In this document: positions 35,148 through 44,875 of the stretch, one piece after another
Position numbering within the stretch: the first letter of the stretch is position 1
Layout of the letters: each line of letters opens with the position of its first letter
Source of the DNA: Massilia agilis
Lineage (GTDB): Bacteria; Pseudomonadota; Gammaproteobacteria; Burkholderiales; Burkholderiaceae_D
Direction: 5' to 3'
Assembly (NCBI RefSeq): GCF_024756255.1
Contig: NZ_JANUHB010000005.1
Coordinates: 248,001-312,000 of the forward strand
Length of the DNA: 64,000 nt
The notes under the pieces: generated by a model
Database searches by the model: none
What the model saw: only the letters and a program-made list of their open reading frames with translations
Told to the model about the DNA's origin: nothing
Position numbers and translations under genes: made by a program

Positions 35148-35932
35148 TGCAGGCACGGCGTGCAGTCGCCGCCGTGCTGCTGATGGCGGCGTCAACCAGC
35201 GTGGCGCTGGCGGGCACCACGCCGCCGGCCTGCCACGGCACGATTTACCTGACCTTCGACACCGGCAGCCAGTCGCAGGCCGAATTCATCGCGGGCGTGC
35301 TCCGCAAGCATGCGATCCGCGCCACCTTTTTCCTGGCCAACGAAGAGACCGTGCGCGGCGACTGGTCGCTCGATCCGTCCTGGGCGCCGTTCTGGAAGCG
35401 GCTGGCGGCCGAGGGGCATGCGTTCGGCACCCACACTTTCGACCACGTGTACTGGCAGCGCGACCTGGCCGGCGGCAAGATGGTGGTCAAGCCGCAGTTC
35501 GGCGCCCACGCCGGGCAGAAGCTCACCTGGGATGCACAGCAGTACTGCGATGAGCTCAAGCGGGTGGACGCGCGCTTTGCCGAGCTGGCCGGGCGCCACC
35601 TCGACCCGCTGTTTCGCGCGCCGGGCGGGCATACCTCGCCCAACTTGCTGGCCGCGGCGCGCGCCTGCGGCTACGCGCACGTGGGCTGGGCCAAGGCCGG
35701 TTTCTCGGGCGACGAAACGCCATCCGAGACCTATCCGAACGCCGTGCTGCTCAAGCGCGCACTCGACAACCTGAAGGACGGCGACATCTTCATGGCCCAC
35801 CTTGGCATCTGGTCGCGCAAGGACCCGTGGGCGAGCGCCGACCTGGAACCGATGATCGAAGGACTGGAGCAGAAGGGCTTCTGCTTCGGCACCATACCCC
35901 AACACCCCGCGTACTCAAGCGCTACCAAATGA
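35147..35932 (+). CDS. secreted polysaccharide deacetylase-family protein
   Basis: 261 residues. Signal peptide, then the NodB-type fold: TIYLTFDTGSQSQAEF (motif 1), GTHTFDH (metal-binding H-x3-H), FRAPGG (motif 3) and a late HLGIWSRKD. Motif 1 has DTG where active enzymes usually have DDG/DDGP. The start codon overlaps the preceding stop (TGATG); a GTG at 35144 is an alternative. It likely trims N- or O-acetyl groups of an envelope sugar. Confidence 0.85.
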   Translation: MQARRAVAAVLLMAASTSVALAGTTPPACHGTIYLTFDTGSQSQAEFIAGVLRKHAIRATFFLANEETVRGDWSLDPSWAPFWKRLAAEGHAFGTHTFDHVYWQRDLAGGKMVVKPQFGAHAGQKLTWDAQQYCDELKRVDARFAELAGRHLDPLFRAPGGHTSPNLLAAARACGYAHVGWAKAGFSGDETPSETYPNAVLLKRALDNLKDGDIFMAHLGIWSRKDPWASADLEPMIEGLEQKGFCFGTIPQHPAYSSATK

Positions 35933-36927
35933 TCCAGCATTTCATCGATTGGTTCGGCGTCGTGCAGGGCTGGCTGTTCCAGGCCGTGGTCGAGCCTTTC
36001 CTGTTCGTGACCGGCCTTGGCGAGTACACCGAGGACGCGTTCGAGGGCGTCGAGTGGTTCCTGGCCGGCTTGTGCGAGCTGGTGGTGCTGTTCGCCGTGC
36101 TGCGCCCGCTCGAATCCCTGATCCCGGTGCACGAGATCACCGACAAGCGCGCCCGCTGGAACGACTTCATCTACACGATCATCAAGCGCGCCGGCCTGTT
36201 CTCGATGGCCGTGTTCTTCACGCTCGACCCGCTGATGGACCACGTGGCCGGCCTGCTGCGCTTCGAGGGCGTGCACCCGTTTAACCTTGAATCCCTGTTC
36301 CCGGGCATGCCGCCGGCCGCGAGCTTTTTGCTGTACCTTATGGTGCTGGACTTCTTCGAATACTGGTTCCATCGCGGCCAGCACAAGCTGCGCTGGTGGT
36401 GGGGCCTGCACAGCCTGCACCACAGTCAGCGCAACATGAATTTGTGGACCGACGACCGCAACCACCTGCTGGACGACCTGCTGCGCGACGTGTACCTGGC
36501 CGCGATCGCGCTGGCGGTGGGCGTGGCGCCGGCGCAGTACGTGCTGCTGGTGTCGGTGTCGCGCGCGCTGCAAAGCCTGCAGCACGCGAACGTGCGCATC
36601 CATTTCGGGTGGCTGGGCGAGCGCCTGCTGGTGTCGCCGCGCTTTCACCGCCTGCACCATGCGATCGGCGTGGGCCACGAATCGAAGGGCACGGGCTCGC
36701 TGGGCGGCTGCAACTTCGGCGTGCTGCTGCCGTGGTGGGACATGCTGTTCGGGACCGCCCGCTTCACGCCCGAATTCGCCGCCACCGGCGTGCGCGACCA
36801 GCTGCCGCGCCAGGACGCCGCCGGCAACCAGGTTCCGGGGCGCGACTACGGCCGCGGCTTCTGGCGCCAGCAGTGGCTTGGCCTGGTGCGCATGGTCGAA
36901 TTCTCGCGCAGGAAGCCGGCCCGATGA
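35929..36927 (+). CDS. sterol desaturase/fatty acid hydroxylase-family membrane protein
   Basis: 332 residues with about four membrane segments and the histidine clusters of di-iron hydroxylases: WFHRGQH, LHSLHHSQ and RFHRLHHAIG. It probably hydroxylates or desaturates a lipid. ATGA overlap with the deacetylase gene. The substrate cannot be read from sequence. Confidence 0.87.
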   Translation: MIQHFIDWFGVVQGWLFQAVVEPFLFVTGLGEYTEDAFEGVEWFLAGLCELVVLFAVLRPLESLIPVHEITDKRARWNDFIYTIIKRAGLFSMAVFFTLDPLMDHVAGLLRFEGVHPFNLESLFPGMPPAASFLLYLMVLDFFEYWFHRGQHKLRWWWGLHSLHHSQRNMNLWTDDRNHLLDDLLRDVYLAAIALAVGVAPAQYVLLVSVSRALQSLQHANVRIHFGWLGERLLVSPRFHRLHHAIGVGHESKGTGSLGGCNFGVLLPWWDMLFGTARFTPEFAATGVRDQLPRQDAAGNQVPGRDYGRGFWRQQWLGLVRMVEFSRRKPAR

Positions 36928-37730
36928 ACATGATCGCCCGCGCCTGGAGCCGCGCGCTGCGCTCGCAGTTTTCTGGCCGCATCCTGCTGCTGTCGCTGCT
37001 GCCGCTGGCGCTGTCGGTGCTGCTGTGGGGCGGGTTGTTGTGGATGTACCTGCAACCGCTGCTCGACTGGCTGCACGCGCTGTTCGCCGACTATGGCGGG
37101 TTCGCGGCGAGCGGCAGCATCCTGTCCATGCTCGGGCTGACCATGCTCAAGGCGATGGTGGTGCCGATCGCGGCGATGCTGCTGCTCCTGCCGCTGATGA
37201 TCGTCACCTCGCTGCTGTTCATGGGCGTGGTGGCGATGCCGGCCATCGCCCGCCACGTGTCGCGGCGCCAGTATCCGGACCTGGAGGCAAAGCAGGGCGG
37301 CAGCATGCTCGGCAGCCTGGGCGTGAACCTGTTCGCGATGGTCGTGTTCATCGCATTGTGGCTGGTGTCGCTGCCGCTGTACGCGGTCCCGCCGCTGGCG
37401 CTGGCGGCCCATGCGCTGCTGTGGGGCTGGCTGACGGCGCGCGTGATGGGCTACGACGCGCTCGCTGCCCACGCCAGCGTCGAGGAGCGCCGCGAACTGC
37501 TGCGGCGCCACCGCGGCCAGCTGCTGGCGATCGGCACGCTGTCGGGGCTGGCCGGGGCGCTGCCGGGCATCGCGTGGATCGGCGGCGCGGTGCTCTCGGT
37601 GGTGCTGTTCCCGCTGCTGGCGATGCTGGCCATCTGGCTCTACATCGTGATCTTCCTGTTCACCGGCTTGTGGTTCCAGTATTTCTGCCTGGAAGCGCTG
37701 GCCGCACTGCGGGCGGAGTCCGCGGGTTGA
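36924..37730 (+). CDS. EI24/CysZ-like membrane protein
   Basis: 268 residues, several long hydrophobic helices (ILLLSLLPLALSVLLWGGLL, MLLLLPLMIVTSLLFMGVV) and the EI24-domain layout including HVSRRQYPDLEAKQGGS. EI24-family CysZ imports sulfate, but many betaproteobacterial members are uncharacterised. Overlaps the desaturase gene by four bases as last gene of the set. Confidence 0.82.
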   Translation: MNMIARAWSRALRSQFSGRILLLSLLPLALSVLLWGGLLWMYLQPLLDWLHALFADYGGFAASGSILSMLGLTMLKAMVVPIAAMLLLLPLMIVTSLLFMGVVAMPAIARHVSRRQYPDLEAKQGGSMLGSLGVNLFAMVVFIALWLVSLPLYAVPPLALAAHALLWGWLTARVMGYDALAAHASVEERRELLRRHRGQLLAIGTLSGLAGALPGIAWIGGAVLSVVLFPLLAMLAIWLYIVIFLFTGLWFQYFCLEALAALRAESAG

Positions 37731-37811
37731 CCTTGATCCCTTGACGCCGCGCCAGCCAGCGCGGCCGATTCATGGCAAACTGATTATCCTGTTTGACGTT
37801 CTGGAGCGCAC

Positions 37812-38597
37812 ATGGCAATTGGCCTCATCATCATCGGTGACGAAATCTTGTCCGGCAAGCGGCGCGACCAGCACTTTCCCAAGGTGGTGGAGTTGCTGGC
37901 CGAGCGCGGGCTGCAGCTGGCCTGGGCCGAGTTCGTCGGCGACGACCGCGAACGCATCACCGCTACGCTGCGCCGCACCTTTGCCGGTGGCGACATTGTG
38001 TTTTCGTGCGGCGGCATCGGCGCCACGCCGGACGACCACACGCGCCAGTGCGCGGCGGCGGCGCTGGGCCGGCCGCTGGTCATGCACGCCGAGGGTCGCG
38101 CCAACATCGAAGAGCGTATCCGCGAGACCGCGCGCGAAGCCGGGGGCGAGGCCGACATGAACGCGCCGGACAACCTGCAGCGCCTGAAGATGGCCGAGTT
38201 CCCGGAAGGCGCCAGCCTGATCCCCAATCCGTACAACCGCGTCGCCGGCTTCACGGTCGGCCACCACCATTTCGTGCCGGGCTTCCCGGTCATGGCCTGG
38301 CCCATGATCGCCTGGGTGCTCGACACGCATTACGCCCACCTGTTCCACCAGGAGGCGCGCGCCGAACGGGCGCTGCTGGTGTACGGGCAGGCCGAGGCCG
38401 CGCTCACGCCGCTGATGGAGCTGCTGCAGGTGAGCTACCCCGGCGTGCGCGTGTTCAGCCTGCCCAGCGTGGGTGACGCCACCACGCGCCGCCACATCGA
38501 ACTGGGCGTCAAAGGCAACCCCGAACAGGTGGAGCGCGCGTTTGCCGCCATGTGCGCCGAGCTCGACCGTGTAGGCGCGGAATACCAGCGCTTGTAG
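37812..38597 (+). CDS. molybdopterin-binding (MoaB/CinA-N) domain protein
   Basis: 261 residues. The MoaB/Mog-like domain covers 1-170: IGLIIIGDEILSGKRRDQHF, SCGGIGATPDDHTRQCAAAA. The C-terminal 90 residues are family-specific. These stand-alone CinA-N-like proteins are often labelled competence/damage-inducible protein A without the C-terminal amidase. Actual role uncertain. Confidence 0.85.
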   Translation: MAIGLIIIGDEILSGKRRDQHFPKVVELLAERGLQLAWAEFVGDDRERITATLRRTFAGGDIVFSCGGIGATPDDHTRQCAAAALGRPLVMHAEGRANIEERIRETAREAGGEADMNAPDNLQRLKMAEFPEGASLIPNPYNRVAGFTVGHHHFVPGFPVMAWPMIAWVLDTHYAHLFHQEARAERALLVYGQAEAALTPLMELLQVSYPGVRVFSLPSVGDATTRRHIELGVKGNPEQVERAFAAMCAELDRVGAEYQRL

Positions 38598-38863
38598 GTG
38601 GAAATGCCGTCGGGTAAACGCAGTCGTTGTTTTTTTGCGAAAATTAAACATCATCAGCGTTTTTGTTGAACAGCGTTTCGTGCGCAACCTGTTGATGTGG
38701 TGGAATGGTGTCAAGCGGAACGGCAACTTGTCGCTGTGCAGTACGCCTTTCGCCCTATGAAACAAACGACGCCCTCGAGCAGTCGAACAGACCAGCAGCA
38801 CTGGACGGCGAGCAGGTCGGTGACGGGTTCGCAGGGTTATTGATTCACACCAGTTGAGCCATC

Positions 38864-41800
38864 ATGGAAAGTATTCGCCGTTCTTTGCGGCCTCTCGTCG
38901 AGCGCGCCGCGCGCCTGCTGCGCCCCAGCGCCGTCTTTGTCCACGCCAGCGCCGGCCCGGTGCCGGTGGCGATCATGTCGCAGGGCGCAGTGCCGCAGGA
39001 AAAATTTCCCAAGCCCCAGTTGTCGGTGATTCCCGGCGGCCCCGACGCGCCGCCGCCCGATGGCGACGGCCCGCAACCGGGCAAGAAGCGTAAAAAGGGC
39101 CGCATCACGCGCATCCTGCTGCTGGCCTTCATGGTCATCTTCGTGGTGTTTGCGTGGCTGGTGTACGAGGAGACGCGCACGTCGGCCCTGCAGGCGAAGT
39201 TCTTTGCCGACCTGGTCGGCAAGCTCCATTACCGGGTCGAGCCGGGGCCGAGCGACGCCATCCGCTTCCCGTCCGACAGTCCCTATGACGAGCGGCTGGG
39301 CTACGCCAACCTGCCCGACTACCTGGGCAAGCTCAAGACGCGCGACTACGTGGTCGATGCGCAGGCGCGCATCTCGCCCAAGATGGTCGAGATGGCCGAC
39401 CTGGGCCTGTTCGCGACCTATCCCGAAAAGACGCGCGTGGGCCTGGACATCCTGGACCGCAACGGCCAGATGCTGTTCTCGGCGCGCTACCCCGAGCGCA
39501 CCTATGCGCGCTTTGACGATGCGCCATCGCTGCTGGTGCAAAGCCTGCTGTTCATCGAGAACCGCGAGCTGCTCGACCCGGCCTACCCCAAGCGCAACCC
39601 GGCGATCGAGTGGGACCGCTTCTCCAAGGCGGTGTTCGACAAGACGCTGCATTCGGTAGGCCTGGGCGGCGGCGGGCGCGTGGCCGGCGGCAGCACGCTG
39701 GCCACCCAGATCGAAAAGTACCGCCACTCGTCGGAAGGGCGCACGTCTTCGCTCACCGACAAGCTGCGCCAGATGGCATCGGCCACGCTGCGCGCCTACC
39801 AGGGCGGCGAGGACACGACCGACGCGCGGCGCCGCATCGTGCTCGAATACCTGAACACCGTGCCGCTGTCGGCCAAGGTCGGCTACGGCGAGGTGAACGG
39901 CATCGGCGATGGCATGTGGGTCTGGTACGGCCACGATTTCGCCGAGGTCAACCGCCTGCTCAACGCGCCCAAATGGACGCCTGAAGCCGTGCAGGCCTAC
40001 AAGGAAGCGCTGTCGCTGATGATCGCGCAGCGCCGCCCGGCCTATTACCTGGGCGCCGGCACGCAAGACCTGCAGGTGCTCACCGACAGCCACCTGCGCG
40101 TGCTGGCCCAGGCCGGCGTGATCACGCCGCAGATCCGCGACGCCGCGCTCGCGGTCAAGCTGCACCCGTCCGCCGCGTCGGGCGTGGCGCCGCCGGCCGC
40201 CAACGCCTTCGTCTCGCGCAAGGCCGCCAACGCTGTGCGCAACCACCTGGCCACGCTGCTGGGCGACCCGCGCCTGTACAACCTCGACCGCCTCGACCTG
40301 TCGGTCAAGACCACGCTCGACGCCGACGCGCAAAAAGCGGTGACGGCGATGCTGCGCAAGCTCTCCAGCGCCGAGGCGGCCGAACAGGCGGGCCTGACCG
40401 GCAAGGGCATGCTCGGCAACGGCGACCCGTCCAAGGTGGTGTACAGCTTCACGCTCATGGAGCGTGGCAAGGACATGAACTACCTGCGCGTGCAGACCGA
40501 TAACTTCGACCAGCCGCTCGATATCAACGAGGGCGCCAAGCTCGACCTGGGATCCACCGCCAAGCTGCGCACGCTGGTCACCTACCTCGACATCATCGAC
40601 CAGCTGCACGAGCGCTACGGCCAGATGAGCAAGGAGGACCTGGCCCAGGTGCACATCGATCCCAAGGACCACCTGTCGCAGTGGGGCGTGGACTACTTCC
40701 GCCAGCTGCCGGCCGGCGCCGACCGCGGCCTGCCCGCGATGCTCGACGCCTCGCTCGAGCGCAAGTACTCGGGCAGCCCGGGCGAAGCCTTCTTCACCGG
40801 CGGCGGCGTGCACACCTTCGGCAACTTCAGCAAGCTGGACGACCATCGCATCCTGACCGTGCGCCAGGCGCTGCAGAACTCGACCAACCTGGTGTTCGTG
40901 CGCCTGATGCGCGACGTGGTGCGCTACTACATGTTCCAGCTGCCCGGCTCGTCGGCGCAGCTGCTGGCCGACGCCGACGATCCGCGCCGCGCCGAATACC
41001 TGGCGCGCTTCGCTGACCGCGAAGGGCAGACCTTCCTTGCCAAGTTCTGGAACAAGTACAAGGGCAAGTCGTTTGCCGAGGCCGAGAGCCTGCTGCTGTC
41101 GGGCCTGCACCTGACGCCGGCCCACCTGGCCGCCGTGTACCGCTCGATCCATCCGGACGGCACGCTGGCCCAGTTCGGCGCCTACATCAACGACAACCTG
41201 CCGTCCAAGAACGAAGTCGAGGACGACAAGCTGGCCAGGATGTACGAGACCTACGACCCGGCAAACATGTCGCTGGCCGACCGCGGCTACGTCTCGTCGG
41301 TACACCCGCTCGAGCTGTGGCTGGTGGACTACCTGCGCACCCACCCGAAGGCGGGCTGGGACGAGGTGGTGAAAGCCTCGGTCAACGAACGCCAGGAGGT
41401 CTATTCGTGGCTGTTCAAGACCCACCGCAAGCATGCGCAGGACAAGCGCATTGCCGGCCTGATCGAGGTCGAGGCCTTCCTCAAGATCCACGCCCAGTGG
41501 AAGAAGATGGGCTACCCGTTCGATTCGCTGGTGCCGTCGTATGCGACCACGCTGGGCGCGTCGGCCGACCGCCCGGCCGCGCTGGCCGAGCTGATGGGCA
41601 TCCTGGTCAACGGCGGCGTGAAAAAGCCGGTCGAGCGCATCGACTCGCTGCATTTTGCCGCCTCCACCCCGTACGAGACCCTGGTCAAGCGCGCACCCAA
41701 GGTGGAGGGCGAGCGTGTGCTGTCGGCCGACGTGGCGCGCGCCACGCTGGACGCGATCCGCGGCGTGGTAGCCGAGGGTACGGCCAAGCGCGCCAAGAAC

Positions 41801-42550
41801 GCCTTCGTGCAGGCCGACGGCAAGGTGATCGCGGTAGGCGGCAAGACCGGCACCGGCGACCAGCGCTTCGACGTGTTCGCCAAGGGCGGGCGCCTGATCG
41901 AGTCGCGCTACGTGAACCGTTCGGCGACCTTCGTCTTTAACATCGGCGAACGCTTCTTCGGCACCATGACCGCCTACGTGCACGGGCCCGAGTCGGCCAA
42001 CTACGACTTCACCAGCGCGCTGCCGGTGCAGCTGCTAGTGACGCTGGCGCCGAGCCTGATGCCGATGATCGAACCGAACCACGCGGCGCTGCTGGCGGCC
42101 AAACAGAAGGCGGCCGAGGCCGCGCAGGCTGCTGCCGAGGCGCCGGACGTGCAGGCCACTGCGGCGCTGGCGCCGGCAGGGCCGGCTGCCCCTGCGGCGG
42201 CGCCGGCGGCCGGCCCCAAGGCCAACGTCGTCGAGGTGGACGAGAAATCCGTGGCCGCGGCCGTGGCGGCGAAAAAAGCGGCCGAGACGGCGCGCACGGC
42301 CGCCAAGCCTGCGGCGCCGGCTGCAGAAGCGCCCAAGGCCGCAGTGGCCAAGCAGCCGCGCGAAGCCGAGCCGGCTGCCCCCGCCAAGGCGCGCGTGCAC
42401 GAGGAGCCGGCAGTGGCCAAGGCCCCCGCGAAACCGCGTGCAGCCGATGCAGAGGCACCGCGGCCCGCGGCCAAGCGCCCGGCCAAGGTGCGCGAGGAGC
42501 AAGCGCCCGCCAAGCGTGAAAAGCCGGTCGAAGGGAACCCGCTGTTTTGA
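38864..42550 (+). CDS. large divergent class A penicillin-binding protein (GT51 + transpeptidase)
   Basis: 1228 residues. One membrane helix (ILLLAFMVIFVVFAWLVYEE, about 87-106) is followed by a GT51 domain with catalytic-glutamate motif FIENREL and GGSTLATQIEK in place of the usual QGGSTITQQ. The transpeptidase part has STAK, NSTN and GGKTGTGDQ. Residues about 1070-1228 form an Ala/Pro/Lys-rich tail. It should polymerise and crosslink peptidoglycan in the periplasm, but it is much longer than PBP1a/1b and divergent in the GT motif. Start 38864 lacks a clear ribosome site; ATG 38975 is an alternative. Confidence 0.8.
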   Translation: MESIRRSLRPLVERAARLLRPSAVFVHASAGPVPVAIMSQGAVPQEKFPKPQLSVIPGGPDAPPPDGDGPQPGKKRKKGRITRILLLAFMVIFVVFAWLVYEETRTSALQAKFFADLVGKLHYRVEPGPSDAIRFPSDSPYDERLGYANLPDYLGKLKTRDYVVDAQARISPKMVEMADLGLFATYPEKTRVGLDILDRNGQMLFSARYPERTYARFDDAPSLLVQSLLFIENRELLDPAYPKRNPAIEWDRFSKAVFDKTLHSVGLGGGGRVAGGSTLATQIEKYRHSSEGRTSSLTDKLRQMASATLRAYQGGEDTTDARRRIVLEYLNTVPLSAKVGYGEVNGIGDGMWVWYGHDFAEVNRLLNAPKWTPEAVQAYKEALSLMIAQRRPAYYLGAGTQDLQVLTDSHLRVLAQAGVITPQIRDAALAVKLHPSAASGVAPPAANAFVSRKAANAVRNHLATLLGDPRLYNLDRLDLSVKTTLDADAQKAVTAMLRKLSSAEAAEQAGLTGKGMLGNGDPSKVVYSFTLMERGKDMNYLRVQTDNFDQPLDINEGAKLDLGSTAKLRTLVTYLDIIDQLHERYGQMSKEDLAQVHIDPKDHLSQWGVDYFRQLPAGADRGLPAMLDASLERKYSGSPGEAFFTGGGVHTFGNFSKLDDHRILTVRQALQNSTNLVFVRLMRDVVRYYMFQLPGSSAQLLADADDPRRAEYLARFADREGQTFLAKFWNKYKGKSFAEAESLLLSGLHLTPAHLAAVYRSIHPDGTLAQFGAYINDNLPSKNEVEDDKLARMYETYDPANMSLADRGYVSSVHPLELWLVDYLRTHPKAGWDEVVKASVNERQEVYSWLFKTHRKHAQDKRIAGLIEVEAFLKIHAQWKKMGYPFDSLVPSYATTLGASADRPAALAELMGILVNGGVKKPVERIDSLHFAASTPYETLVKRAPKVEGERVLSADVARATLDAIRGVVAEGTAKRAKNAFVQADGKVIAVGGKTGTGDQRFDVFAKGGRLIESRYVNRSATFVFNIGERFFGTMTAYVHGPESANYDFTSALPVQLLVTLAPSLMPMIEPNHAALLAAKQKAAEAAQAAAEAPDVQATAALAPAGPAAPAAAPAAGPKANVVEVDEKSVAAAVAAKKAAETARTAAKPAAPAAEAPKAAVAKQPREAEPAAPAKARVHEEPAVAKAPAKPRAADAEAPRPAAKRPAKVREEQAPAKREKPVEGNPLF

Positions 42551-42563
42551 GTAGCCCGCGTCC

Positions 42564-43904
42564 ATGCAGCCAGTGCGCCGCGTAATGTCGAACGTGCGCA
42601 AGTTCAGCACGATCTCGCTGCGCGACATGCTGGTGGCGCTCGGCCCCACCGTGGTGCTGGTGATCGCGGCCTGCGTGGCCGCATGGCTGCTGGTCGATCC
42701 CGCGCCGCCGCGCCAGGTGGTGCTCGTCACCGGGCAGGAAAACAGCGCCTACGAGGAGTTCGGCCGCCAGTACGCCCGGCTGCTGGCCAAGAACGGCATC
42801 CAGGTCACGCTGCGGCGTTCGCTCGGTTCCCAGCAAAACCTGCAGCAGCTCGTAGAAGGCCGCGCCGACATCGGCTTCGTGCAAAGCGGCTCGACCAACG
42901 AGGCGCAGGCCGAGCGGCGCGGTCTGGTCTCGCTGGGCAGCCTGTTCACCGAGCCGGTGTGGCTGTTCCTGCGCGACCCGGTCAAGGTGGACAACCTCAC
43001 CCAGCTGCGTGGCCTGAGCATCAACGTCGGCCCAGAAGGCACGGGCGTGCCCAACCTGTTCCGCCAGATCCTTTCCGTGAACGGCGTCGAGCCGGGCGAG
43101 CTGCGCCTTGGCGCGCTGGAAAACACGCCTGCCACCGTGGAGCTGCTGGCGGGCCGCATCGACGGCCTCGTGTTCAGCTCCGCGCCGGAAGCGCCGCTGA
43201 TCCAGATGCTGCTGCAAACGCCCGGCATCAAGCTGTTCGACTTTACCCAGGCCGAGGCCTACACGCGGCGCCTGCCGTTCCTCACCCACGTGGTGCTGCC
43301 GCGCGGGATCGTGGACCTCGGGCGCGACATCCCGTCCAAGGACTACCAGCTGATCGCGCCCACCGCCACCCTGGTCGCGCGCGAGGGCCTGCATCCTGCA
43401 CTGATCGACCTGTTCGTGCAGGCCGCCACCGAGATCCACGGCGGCGCCGGCTGGTTCCAGCAGCAGGGCCAGTTCCCGACCCCGCGCTATACCGAGATCC
43501 CGGTCGCGCACGAGGCCGCGCGCTTCTACCGCGACGGCCCGCCGCTGCTGCAGCGTTACATGCGCTTCTGGCTGGCCAACCTGTTCGAACGGATGTGGGT
43601 GGTGATCGTGCCGCTGCTGGCGCTCCTGATCCCGCTGTCGAAGGTGGTGCCGCCGCTGTACGTGTGGCGCATCCGCTCGCGCGTGTACCGCTGGTACGGG
43701 CAGCTGCGCGCGGTCGAGCAGGCGCTGGAGGCGGCGCAGGCAGACAAACGCCCCGAGGCGCTGCCCGACCTGATGCGCCGGCTCGACGACATCGAGCGGC
43801 GCGTCAACCAGACCAGCATCCCGCTGGCCTTTGCCGATGCGCTTTATGAGCTGCGCAGCCACATCAACTTCGTGCGGCAGCGGGTGAGGGCGGCGCTGGC
43901 CTGA
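42564..43904 (+). CDS. TAXI-family TRAP-type solute-binding protein with membrane anchors
   Basis: 446 residues. An N-terminal membrane anchor (LVALGPTVVLVIAACVAAWL) precedes the TAXI domain (VVLVTGQENSAYEEFGRQYA, INVGPEGTGVPNLFRQIL). A second membrane segment (MWVVIVPLLALLIPLSKVV) and a helical cytoplasmic tail follow at the C-terminus. No TRAP permease is nearby, so a sensing or regulatory role is as likely as transport. It starts 13 bases after the PBP gene and is probably cotranscribed with it. Confidence 0.82.
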   Translation: MQPVRRVMSNVRKFSTISLRDMLVALGPTVVLVIAACVAAWLLVDPAPPRQVVLVTGQENSAYEEFGRQYARLLAKNGIQVTLRRSLGSQQNLQQLVEGRADIGFVQSGSTNEAQAERRGLVSLGSLFTEPVWLFLRDPVKVDNLTQLRGLSINVGPEGTGVPNLFRQILSVNGVEPGELRLGALENTPATVELLAGRIDGLVFSSAPEAPLIQMLLQTPGIKLFDFTQAEAYTRRLPFLTHVVLPRGIVDLGRDIPSKDYQLIAPTATLVAREGLHPALIDLFVQAATEIHGGAGWFQQQGQFPTPRYTEIPVAHEAARFYRDGPPLLQRYMRFWLANLFERMWVVIVPLLALLIPLSKVVPPLYVWRIRSRVYRWYGQLRAVEQALEAAQADKRPEALPDLMRRLDDIERRVNQTSIPLAFADALYELRSHINFVRQRVRAALA

Positions 43905-43909
43905 TCGCG

Positions 43910-43992
43910 TAGGGTGGGCTCTCGAGCCCACGCGGTGCATTCGCGGCGTGCGAACGCGTGGGCACAAGCCCTCGGCGGTCCCGCCCACCCTA
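43910..43992. repeat. dispersed double-hairpin repeat, copy 4
   Basis: Starts TAGGGTGGGCTCTCGAGCCC six bases after the TAXI stop codon and ends GCCCACCCTA at 43992. The right half is partly degenerate (GTGGGCACAAGCCC...). Lies between convergent genes. Confidence 0.83.
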
Positions 43993-44010
43993 CGTCCACG
44001 CAGTGCATCC

Positions 44011-44817
44011 CTACCCGGCGGCGCGGCCGGCGAACACCAGGCTGGTGAGCTCGCCCTGCGGCAGCAGCTCGGAAAAGCCGCCCGAGAATTCGCGGCACTC
44101 CTTGATCAGGTGGCTCTGGTCGTAGTAGCCGCAGGCCGCCGCCAGGTCGGCAACCGAGCTGGCCTGGCCGATTTTTCCCAGCATGCGGTGAAAGCGCGCG
44201 AGCCGCGCAAATTTTTTTGGCGAGATGCCGACCGCGCGCGTAAAGCGCCGTTCGAGCTGGCGTTCGCTCACGTGGTGCGCCGCGGCCAGCCGCGCGATCG
44301 ACACCTCGCCGCCATGCCGTTCGATGACGGCGGCAGCGCGCCGCGCGAGCAGGTCGGCCGCCTGCTCGGTGCGCAGGCGCGTGAGGAAGCGCTCCACAGC
44401 GGCCACCTTGGCGCCGTCTTCACGCGCGCGCGACAGCGCCTCTTCGATGCGTTCCTGTTCGCCCGGCGGCAGCAGGTCGGAAAGTTCCACGTTCAGGTGC
44501 AGGAGCTCGTGCGCGCCGAGCCGGAAGAACTGACCGACGGCCCCGGCGCGAAAGGTGACCAGCACGATGCCGACCTGGCCGTCGGTGCCATAGGTGCGCG
44601 GCGCCGTGTGCATGCCGGTGAGCGCGCTGCCAACCGCGTCGGTCTGGCTGCGGTAGCCCGCCAGCACGCGGCCGCCGTAGTGCAGGCACAGCGAGATGGA
44701 CAGGGGCGGCAGCATGCGCAAGGGCTGCGCTGCCGTGCCCTTGTCCATTTCGAGCAGGGTGTACGCCTCGACCGCGTCGTCGAGCGCGACGCCCGGCAGG
44801 TAACGCCTCACACGCAT
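44011..44817 (-). CDS. AraC-family transcriptional regulator
   Basis: 268 residues. The N-terminal DUF6597-like sensor (RVRRYLPGVALDDAVEAYTL) leads to two C-terminal helix-turn-helix motifs (SIARLAAAHHVSERQLERRF and SVADLAAACGYYDQSHLIKE). Same strand and 58 bases downstream of a flavoprotein gene, which may be its target. Effector unknown. Confidence 0.87.
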   Translation of the reverse strand: MRVRRYLPGVALDDAVEAYTLLEMDKGTAAQPLRMLPPLSISLCLHYGGRVLAGYRSQTDAVGSALTGMHTAPRTYGTDGQVGIVLVTFRAGAVGQFFRLGAHELLHLNVELSDLLPPGEQERIEEALSRAREDGAKVAAVERFLTRLRTEQAADLLARRAAAVIERHGGEVSIARLAAAHHVSERQLERRFTRAVGISPKKFARLARFHRMLGKIGQASSVADLAAACGYYDQSHLIKECREFSGGFSELLPQGELTSLVFAGRAAG

Positions 44818-44875
44818 GGTTTCCCCCTTGTGTGACCAATTGTAGACGTCCTGTGCCGGGCTGTGCAAACAAGCG

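Noticed and set aside
38837..41983. A minus-strand open frame of about 1050 codons opposite the PBP gene
   Set aside because: It mirrors the PBP gene; the high GC content at third positions removes stops on the opposite strand. The protein is rich in H, Q, R and A, with no domain and no ribosome site.
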